From contig JACKLX010000001.1 of NCBI GenBank assembly GCA_024235695.1, forward strand, positions 248,001-312,000: DNA of 64,000 bases, written 5' to 3'. The notes beneath the pieces are model-generated. The model made no database searches. It was given only the letters and a program-made list of their open reading frames with translations, and was not told where the DNA came from. Source of the stretch: Accumulibacter sp. Lineage in GTDB: Bacteria; Pseudomonadota; Gammaproteobacteria; Burkholderiales; Rhodocyclaceae. The position numbers and the translations under genes were made by a program. Of the stretch, positions 56,157 through 64,000 are shown piece by piece (position 1 is the stretch's first letter; each line of letters starts with the position of its first letter).

Positions 56157-56978
56157 ATGAACTTCATAGACACCCTCAACGCCGTCTGGCGCAAGCACAA
56201 CAGTCTGCTCTGTGTCGGCCTTGATCCCGACCCGAGCCGATTCCCCAGCCACCTGCACGGCAAACCGGATGCGATCTTCGAATTCTGCAAGGCCATCGTC
56301 GACGCCACCGGCGACCTCGTCTGCGCGTTCAAACCCCAGATCGCCTATTTTGCCGCGCAACGCGCCGAAGATCAGCTGGAAGCACTGATCGAGCATATCC
56401 ACGGCCAGCACCCGACGGTACCGGTGATCCTCGATGCCAAGCGCGGTGATATCGGCAGTACCGCCGAACAGTACGCGATCGAAGCGTTCGAACGCTACAA
56501 GGCCGATGCGCTGACGGTCAACCCCTACCTCGGGCGCGACTCCGTCGAACCCTACCTGAGCTACCGCGACAAGGGCGTCATCCTGCTTTGCCGTACGTCG
56601 AATCCCGGTGGCAGCGACCTGCAATTCCTCGATATCGGCGGCGAGCGGCTGTACGAGCGCCTTGCCCGCCTGGTCAGCCGGGAGTGGAATCAGGGTGGCC
56701 AGTGCGCCTTGGTCGTCGGCGCCACCTTCCCGGCCGAGATCGCCCGCGTTCGCGGACTGACCGGCGCGATGCCGCTACTGGTGCCGGGCATCGGCGCTCA
56801 GGGCGGCGACATCGAAGCAACCGTGCGCGCTGGCTGCACCGCCGATGGCGGCGGTCTGCTGATCAATTCCTCGCGTGCCATCCTCTACGCCGGCAAGGGC
56901 GAGGATTACGCCGAACAGGCCCGCCTGCTGGCGCAGAGCACGCGCGATGCGATCAATCGCTATCGTCCCGCGCGCTGA
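56157..56978 (+). CDS. pyrF: orotidine 5'-phosphate decarboxylase
   Basis: A 273-residue enzyme of the last step in UMP synthesis. [14 protein letters not shown] starts the barrel. The catalytic motif is [18 protein letters not shown] near residue 92, with its Lys and Asp pair. Phosphate-binding segments [10 protein letters not shown] and [13 protein letters not shown] lie near the C-terminus. The length and the [13 protein letters not shown] form mark the type 2 (longer) subgroup. It is divergent from the kinase-like gene and convergent with gyrB. Confidence 0.95.
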   Translation: MNFIDTLNAVWRKHNSLLCVGLDPDPSRFPSHLHGKPDAIFEFCKAIVDATGDLVCAFKPQIAYFAAQRAEDQLEALIEHIHGQHPTVPVILDAKRGDIGSTAEQYAIEAFERYKADALTVNPYLGRDSVEPYLSYRDKGVILLCRTSNPGGSDLQFLDIGGERLYERLARLVSREWNQGGQCALVVGATFPAEIARVRGLTGAMPLLVPGIGAQGGDIEATVRAGCTADGGGLLINSSRAILYAGKGEDYAEQARLLAQSTRDAINRYRPAR

Positions 56979-57046
56979 TCAGCGGCGCTGCCGCAAGACA
57001 GCCGCGACAAAGGCCGGCGGGTCGCTCGGCTGGCCGATCTCGGCTA

Positions 57047-57091
57047 TCGGTCAACGGTTCGACCGCGACGCGTCCATGGTTCGTTGACCGA
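57047..57091. repeat. 10-bp inverted repeat between convergent pyrF and gyrB
   Basis: TCGGTCAACG (57047-57056) and CGTTGACCGA (57082-57091) are exact reverse complements with a 25-bp loop, in the middle of the 123-bp gap between the two stop codons. It probably forms a hairpin that insulates the two transcripts, but there is no T-run. Confidence 0.45.
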
Positions 57092-57101
57092 ACGCGGCCG
57101 C

Positions 57102-59627
<2,526 letters not shown>

Positions 59628-59642
59628 TCACGGCCAATCGCT

Positions 59643-60773
59643 TCAGATACGCATCGGCATGACCACGTAGCGAAAGCGGTCGTTGCCGGGAACCGTCACC
59701 AGCGCGCTCGAATTGGCGTCGTTGAAACCCCACTCGATGAATTCTTCGGAGCGGTTGTTCAACACGTCGAGCAGGTAGGCAACGTTGAAGCCGACGTCCA
59801 GCGCATCGCCCTGGTAATCGACCTCGATTTCTTCCTGTGCTTCCTCCTGCTCGGCATTCGCCGCCATGATCTTGAGGCTGCCATCGGCGAGCATCAGGCG
59901 TACGCCACGGAACTTCTCGTTGGTGAGAATTGCCGCCCGCACCATCGACTGCAGCAAGGCCGTGCGAGCGACCGAAACGACGTTCTTGAGGCTGCTCGGT
60001 ATGACTCGCTCGTAGTCCGGAAAACGGCCGTCGATCAGCTTCGACACCAGATTGATCTCACCAAACTGGAAGCGAATCTGGTTGGGCAGCATTTCGATCG
60101 ACAGTGGCTCGTCACTGTCGGCGAGCAGTCGATTGAGTTCGATCACCGTCTTTCGAGGCAAGATCAGTTCCTGGCGCGCCGCACCCTCCTCGCGCAGCTC
60201 CGCCGGCGCCGCTTCCAGCGGCATACTGGCGTAGGCGAGCCGATGTCCATCGGTGGCGACCGCCCGCAGCTCGCTTCCGTCCACCAGCAGCAAGAGGCCA
60301 TTCAGGTAGTAGCGAACGTCCTGGCTGGCCATCGCGTACTGCGTTTGCCCGAGCAACTTTCGAAACTCCTTCTGCGCAACGGAAAATCGTCTGACGTCGC
60401 CATCGGCCAGCGCCATCGAGGGAAAATCCTCCGCCGGCAGAGTCTGCAGACTGAAGCGACTGCGCCCGGCTTTCACCAGCAGGCGTCGGTCATCGAGTGT
60501 CAGGCTCACTTCGGCGCCTTCCGGCAAGGAGCGCAGAATCTCCTGCAATTTGCGCGCCCCGACCGTGACCGCACCGTTGCCATCGCCGGTCGCACCAGCG
60601 CTTGAACTGGTGATCTGGATTTCGATATCGGTCGCCAGCAGGGTCAGCACGTCGCCGCTCTTTTCCAGCAGCACGTTCGAAAGAATCGGAAGTGTATGAC
60701 GCCTCTCGACGATTCCCGAAACCGCCTGCAAGGGAGCCAGGAGCGTGTCACGTCTTGTATTGATAAGAAGCAT
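59643..60773 (-). CDS. dnaN: DNA polymerase III beta sliding clamp
   Basis: A 376-residue clamp with three similar domains. It starts MLLINTRRDTLLAPLQAVSGIVERRHTLPILSNVLLE, has the typical QVRYYLNGLLLLV-like domain 2 stretch (ASQDVRYYLNGLLLLVDG) and ATDGHRLAYA, and ends with RYVVMPMRI, the standard C-terminus. It forms a dimer ring around DNA. It lies downstream of dnaA across a 210-bp AT-rich region that contains DnaA boxes. Confidence 0.97.
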   Translation of the reverse strand: MLLINTRRDTLLAPLQAVSGIVERRHTLPILSNVLLEKSGDVLTLLATDIEIQITSSSAGATGDGNGAVTVGARKLQEILRSLPEGAEVSLTLDDRRLLVKAGRSRFSLQTLPAEDFPSMALADGDVRRFSVAQKEFRKLLGQTQYAMASQDVRYYLNGLLLLVDGSELRAVATDGHRLAYASMPLEAAPAELREEGAARQELILPRKTVIELNRLLADSDEPLSIEMLPNQIRFQFGEINLVSKLIDGRFPDYERVIPSSLKNVVSVARTALLQSMVRAAILTNEKFRGVRLMLADGSLKIMAANAEQEEAQEEIEVDYQGDALDVGFNVAYLLDVLNNRSEEFIEWGFNDANSSALVTVPGNDRFRYVVMPMRI

Positions 60774-60983
60774 ATATATAAATCCTATAAAGACTATAGT
60801 CCGAACAAGTCTGTTGATACGCCTGATATATCTTTAAAATTCAGGGTATTAGCTATCATCAAAGGCCTGTAAAAGGGGCGTATGGAGCTGTGGGTAGAAC
60901 GACACAACTTATCCACATGTCCAGAATCGTCACTTTCTTCACTTGTTGTCAGCAGTTTTCCCACCAACTTGTACAGCGTTACG
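60774..60983. other. dnaA-dnaN intergenic region: AT-rich tract and DnaA boxes, oriC candidate
   Basis: 210 bp. The half next to dnaN (60774-60860) is very rich in A+T (CATATATATA, CTATAAAGACTATAG, GATATATCTTTAAAAT), unusual in this genome. The half next to dnaA holds a perfect DnaA box (60909-60917) and a 7/9 match (60889-60897). An unwinding tract beside DnaA boxes is origin-like, though it may also be the dnaN promoter. Confidence 0.5.
60909..60917 (+). other. perfect DnaA box (dnaA-dnaN gap)
   Basis: TTATCCACA on the plus strand, 67 bp past the dnaA stop codon and 50-140 bp from the AT-rich tract next to dnaN. Confidence 0.75.
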
Positions 60984-62387
60984 CTAGCCCTTCAGCACTT
61001 GCTCAAGGACATGTACCGCATGATTGAGGTCGTTGTCCCTGCTTCGCAGGCTGTCGATGGTTCGCACCGCATGCAGGACCGTGGTATGGTCGCGGCCACC
61101 AAAGGCGGTGCCGATTGCCGGATAGCTTAGGGTGGTCAAATTCTTGGTCAGCCACATGGCGATCTGCCGTGGCCGGACGATTTCCCGCGTCCGCTTCTTT
61201 GAGAACAGGTCGCCGACCTTGATCTTGAAGTAGTCCGCCACCGTCTTCTGGATGTTCTCGACCGTCAGCTGCCGGTTGACCGAACCGATGACATCCTTGA
61301 GCGCTTCCTTGGCCAGATCAAGCGCTATCTGCTGGCCATGAAACGCCGAATAGGCGAGTACCTTCTTCAGAGCGCCTTCCAGCTCGCGGACGTTTGAGCG
61401 GAGGTTCTTGGCGATGTAGAAAGCGACTTCATCGTCCAGCGCGACGCCATCGACCTCGGCCTTCTTCTTCAGAATGGCCACCCGCATTTCGGTTTCCGGT
61501 GGCTCGATCTGCACCGTCAGCCCCCAGTCGAAGCGGGTGATCAGACGATCTTCCAGTCCCGAGATGTTTTTTGGATAAGTGTCGCAGCTGATGACGATTT
61601 GCTTTCTCGTTTCACTAAGTGCATTGAAAACAAAGAAAAACTCCTCCTGTGTCCGGTTCTTCCCATTGAAGAACTGAACATCATCGAGGAGCAGGACGTC
61701 GAGCGAGCGATAGTAGCGCTTGAAAACGTCGAAGGATTTCTGCTGGTAGGCGCGCACGACGTCGGAATAGTAGTCCTCGGCGTGCACATAGCGGACGATC
61801 TTGTCAGGATAGTTGTCGAGGATGTGATTGCCGATGGCATGTACCAGGTGGGTCTTGCCGAGCCCGGCGCCGCCGTAGATGAACAGCGGGTTGTAAGTGG
61901 TTTCACCCGGATTGATGGATACCTGTCTGGATGCCGCCCGGGCAAGATCGTTCGCCTTGCCGACAATCAGGTTGTCGAAGGTAAAGGTCTGGATCAAACG
62001 CGTCTTCTCGTAGGCCGAGCGCCCCTTGTCGACCAACGATACGTTCCTTGCCATCACCTCCTGAGCGCTGCTGGGCGCGCTTTCGCTCGGCGTGCTCCTG
62101 CTGCCCTGGACAGCAGGGGAGCTGTCGCCGGCAGCAGCGACCCGTTCGGCGAGGGCGAGAGCGATATTCACCGGTACCGAAAAGTGCTCGCTCGCGAGTT
62201 CCTCGATACGCGTCAGATAGCGTTCCTTGACCCATTTCAGGATGAAGCCATTCGGCGCCAGCAGGCGCAAGCCACGTGAGTGGTCGTCGTCGCCTTCCAG
62301 CCGTAGCGGTCGGATCCAGGTATTGAATTGCTGAGGCGGGAGTTCCTGTTCGAACTGGCTCAGGCACGAAGACCAGAAGCTACTCAT
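60984..62387 (-). CDS. dnaA: chromosomal replication initiator DnaA
   Basis: A 467-residue initiator. Domain I is MSSFWSSCLSQFEQELPPQQFNTWIRPL. The AAA+ core begins FTFDNLIVGKANDLARAA and contains Walker A YGGAGLGKTHLVHAIG near residue 180 and Walker B LLLDDVQFF. Domain IV has VRPRQIAMWLTKNLTTLSYPAIGTAFGGRDHTTVLHAV, the DnaA-box-binding helix-turn-helix signature. E. coli DnaA is also 467 residues. ATG 62387 fits the domain I start; the frame is open upstream but not conserved. It is divergent from rpmH. Confidence 0.98.
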   Translation of the reverse strand: MSSFWSSCLSQFEQELPPQQFNTWIRPLRLEGDDDHSRGLRLLAPNGFILKWVKERYLTRIEELASEHFSVPVNIALALAERVAAAGDSSPAVQGSRSTPSESAPSSAQEVMARNVSLVDKGRSAYEKTRLIQTFTFDNLIVGKANDLARAASRQVSINPGETTYNPLFIYGGAGLGKTHLVHAIGNHILDNYPDKIVRYVHAEDYYSDVVRAYQQKSFDVFKRYYRSLDVLLLDDVQFFNGKNRTQEEFFFVFNALSETRKQIVISCDTYPKNISGLEDRLITRFDWGLTVQIEPPETEMRVAILKKKAEVDGVALDDEVAFYIAKNLRSNVRELEGALKKVLAYSAFHGQQIALDLAKEALKDVIGSVNRQLTVENIQKTVADYFKIKVGDLFSKKRTREIVRPRQIAMWLTKNLTTLSYPAIGTAFGGRDHTTVLHAVRTIDSLRSRDNDLNHAVHVLEQVLKG

Positions 62388-62623
62388 TGACGGCCATGCG
62401 CTGAAATCCCGACCCAGGGCGTCGAAGAAATACGCAAGAAATACCCGAGAGGCGGCCGGTCGCCGCAAAATACGCTCAGAATCATCAAGATCGACCACCA
62501 TCCCCGCTTGTTGCGACTATCTTCTGCTGTCTCGTAGCCGCTATCTGTCACCGACCTCGCCGCGTCACTGTGCTTGTTTTTTGAAACGCGGCAAGAGGTC
62601 AATTCTAACGCGTTGCCAGAAAG

Positions 62624-62632
62624 TTATCCACA
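62624..62632 (+). other. perfect DnaA box (dnaA-rpmH gap)
   Basis: TTATCCACA on the plus strand, 237 bp upstream of the dnaA start codon and 21 bp before the rpmH -35 hexamer. It could mediate dnaA autoregulation or control of the rpmH operon. Confidence 0.75.
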
Positions 62633-62652
62633 GCATCGCGCAAAATATGGTG

Positions 62653-62682
62653 TTGACAGGCTTGCCTCCGAGACTGTCTAAT
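62653..62682 (+). promoter_or_regulatory. promoter of the rpmH-rnpA-yidD-yidC operon
   Basis: Consensus TTGACA (62653-62658), an 18-bp spacer and TCTAAT (62677-62682, five of six). It lies 38 bp before the rpmH start codon. Confidence 0.65.
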
Positions 62683-62719
62683 TACGCGTTCACTTCGCTT
62701 CAACTGCAAGGGTTTGACC

Positions 62720-62854
62720 ATGAAACGCACCTATCAACCGTCGGTTGTTCGCCGCAAGCGCACGCACGGCTTCCTCGTTCGAATGTCCACCCGCAGCGGC
62801 CGTGCGGTGATTCGCGCTCGTCGTGCCAAAGGCCGTCACCGCCTCGCGGCTTGA
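62720..62854 (+). CDS. rpmH: 50S ribosomal protein L34
   Basis: A 44-residue basic protein starting [18 protein letters not shown], with [18 protein letters not shown], the invariant L34 sequence. It is the first gene of the rpmH-rnpA-yidD-yidC operon next to dnaA, an arrangement conserved across bacteria. Its stop codon overlaps the probable TTG start of rnpA. Confidence 0.98.
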   Translation: MKRTYQPSVVRRKRTHGFLVRMSTRSGRAVIRARRAKGRHRLAA

Positions 62855-63249
62855 GCGGCGGCAGTGACCAGGCCAGCGATCGCCAGGTAGCCGCTGCCGG
62901 CTTTCCAAAGTACTGTCGGCTGTTGAAAACGGATGAGTATTCATCCGTTTTTGGTTTCAGGAAGGCGCTGAAAAGTCAGCATTTCCTGCTACATTACCGC
63001 CCTCGTGCGGTCGCCGAAAAGTCAGGAGCCAGACTCGGTCTGGTGGTCGCCAAGCGCTTCCTGCGTCGTTCCGTCGACCGCAATCTGGTCAAGCGATTGG
63101 GCCGCGAAAGCTTCCGCCTGCTGCATACCCGCTTGCGATCCAGTGATCTGGTGCTGCGTCTGGCGGTCAAGCCAAAGGCACTCGATCGGCGGGCCCTTGC
63201 CTTGGAGATTCAGCGCTTGCTGGGCAAGATGATGGTTCCTGAACAATGA
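62851..63249 (+). CDS. rnpA: ribonuclease P protein component
   Basis: The protein subunit of RNase P, which matures tRNA 5' ends. [32 protein letters not shown] is the family N-terminus, and [29 protein letters not shown] is the conserved RNR motif. No ATG or GTG lies before the conserved part. The best start is TTG 62851, whose last two bases begin the rpmH TGA stop region; it gives 132 residues. A later TTG (in RLLKTD) would cut into the conserved region. Confidence 0.9.
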   Translation: MSGGSDQASDRQVAAAGFPKYCRLLKTDEYSSVFGFRKALKSQHFLLHYRPRAVAEKSGARLGLVVAKRFLRRSVDRNLVKRLGRESFRLLHTRLRSSDLVLRLAVKPKALDRRALALEIQRLLGKMMVPEQ

Positions 63250-63253
63250 GCCG

Positions 63254-63463
63254 ATGAAAAAGCTGCTGCTCGTCCTGATAGGTTTCTACCGCTATGCCAT
63301 CAGTCCGATGCTGGGGCGTCGCTGCCGCTTTTTCCCAAGTTGTTCGGAGTACGCGATGGAAGCGGTCGAGAAACATGGCCCCGGCAAGGGGGCAAGACTT
63401 GCCCTGCAGCGGCTTGTTCGCTGTCATCCGTGGAACGTGGGCGGATTTGACCCCGTACCCTGA
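63254..63463 (+). CDS. yidD: membrane protein insertion efficiency factor YidD
   Basis: A 69-residue protein. The family signature is complete: [35 protein letters not shown] and the terminal [17 protein letters not shown]. YidD assists YidC-dependent membrane insertion. It starts 4 bp after rnpA and 26 bp before yidC. Confidence 0.96.
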   Translation: MKKLLLVLIGFYRYAISPMLGRRCRFFPSCSEYAMEAVEKHGPGKGARLALQRLVRCHPWNVGGFDPVP

Positions 63464-63489
63464 ACAACAATCGAATCGTATAGGTTTTC

Positions 63490-64000
63490 ATGGATAACCG
63501 ACGCCTGCTGCTGTTGCTGATCTTCTCATTCTCCCTGGTCATGCTCTGGGATGCCTGGCAGAAGTACAACCAGCCGAAGCCAGCCGTGCCGCCGGTGGCT
63601 GCGAGCGCCAGCACTGCGCCCGCACCGCAACCAAGCGCGAGTCTGCATTCGCCCGTCCCGGCAACGGCGCCCGAGGCCCCGAGCGGTGTTGCCGCCGCGC
63701 AGGCCGCGGAAACGCTGACGGTGAAGACCGACCTCTACACCGCCGAGGTTTCGCTGCGGGGTGGCGATATCGTTCGCCTGGTATTCAATGACTACAAGGA
63801 CACCGAATCGAAGAGCAAGGACTTCGCGCTGTTCGAACGCCGCCACCAGTACGCCGCGCAAAGTGGTCTGATCGGCGACGGCCTGGCAACCCACAAGACG
63901 GTTTTTTCTCCGGTCAGTGGAAGCCGGGAACTGGCCGCCGGGGCGAAGACCCTCGAACTTCGTCTGCAAGCGCCAGCGGTCAACGGCGTCAAGGTCACCA
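63490..64000 (+). CDS. yidC: membrane protein insertase YidC, 5' part
   Basis: The first 170 codons of YidC, cut by the window edge. The N-terminal helix LLLLLIFSFSLVMLWDAWQKY carries the usual start of Gram-negative YidC (MDNRRLLLL). A Pro/Ala/Ser-rich linker follows, then the start of the large periplasmic domain (LTVKTDLYTAEVSLRGGDIVRLVFNDYKD). YidC inserts and folds inner-membrane proteins. The insertase core lies beyond the window. Confidence 0.96.
   Translation, partial: MDNRRLLLLLIFSFSLVMLWDAWQKYNQPKPAVPPVAASASTAPAPQPSASLHSPVPATAPEAPSGVAAAQAAETLTVKTDLYTAEVSLRGGDIVRLVFNDYKDTESKSKDFALFERRHQYAAQSGLIGDGLATHKTVFSPVSGSRELAAGAKTLELRLQAPAVNGVKVT

Larger units (their letters stand above)
62388..62719. 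other. dnaA-rpmH divergent intergenic region
   Basis: 332 bp, a common oriC location in pseudomonads and some betaproteobacteria. It holds one perfect DnaA box (62624-62632), the rpmH promoter (62653-62682) and a TTGTTTTTTG tract. The dnaA-proximal 190 bp has no recognisable promoter motif on the minus strand. Only one clear DnaA box makes it a weaker origin candidate than its position suggests. Confidence 0.45.

Noticed and set aside
62273-62278. CACGTG in dnaA as a parS core
   Set aside because: The flanking bases (GC before, AG after) break the palindrome; only the six-base core is shared.

Overview
The window is high-GC, gene-dense chromosomal DNA from a betaproteobacterium. Order Rhodocyclales is likely and a Candidatus Accumulibacter-like organism is plausible, but that is inferred from gene order and protein style only. 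About 51 protein genes, two tRNAs and one riboswitch are supported. I see no rRNA, insertion sequence, prophage or CRISPR array. The right end is the replication-origin neighbourhood: gyrB, dnaN and dnaA read leftward, and rpmH, rnpA, yidD and yidC read rightward.

Layout. 1-8 kb: a gamma-glutamyltransferase cut by the window edge, an RND efflux operon (membrane-fusion protein, permease, small DUF2892 protein), and an acuR-acuI-like pair. 8-22 kb: yciH and glnE on the minus strand, then yhdP, an amidase and tldD, an MscS-type channel and a membrane-bound spermidine-synthase-like protein on the plus strand. 21.5-28 kb is a signalling stretch: an AraC regulator, a GGDEF-EAL protein overlapping an HDOD protein, and a Cpx-like two-component pair divergent from a Spy/CpxP-type gene. 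28-38.6 kb, all minus strand: priA, hemE, trkH, trkA, ntrX, ntrY and a DUF4390 gene. 38.5-44.3 kb: rsmB, a cation-diffusion-facilitator gene overlapping an S1/P1 nuclease gene, htpX, fmt and def. 44.4-49.8 kb: LysM protein, dprA, smg and topB. 49.9-56.1 kb: oxyR, rsuA, a DUF1840 gene, a frameshifted amidase, thiC under a TPP riboswitch, tRNA-Glu, tRNA-Ala and a small kinase-like protein. 56.1 kb to the end: pyrF and the origin genes.

The non-coding signals are the most informative part. Two near-perfect parS (ParB-binding) palindromes lie 8 kb apart at 41.87 and 49.88 kb, as expected near an origin. Perfect DnaA boxes sit on both sides of dnaA and a third lies 30 kb away, between priA and hemE, beside an AT-rich palindrome. 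Tandem TTTAC repeats on a 10-bp period, the reverse complement of the CpxR box, lie between the Cpx-like operon and the Spy-like gene. Two strong promoters (RND operon and acuR-like gene) sit so close to the likely start codons that the mRNAs may be leaderless. I do not see a clearly new multi-gene system. The best candidates for follow-up are the priA-hemE DnaA cluster, the leaderless promoters, the zinc exporter/zinc nuclease overlap and the Cpx-like switch.
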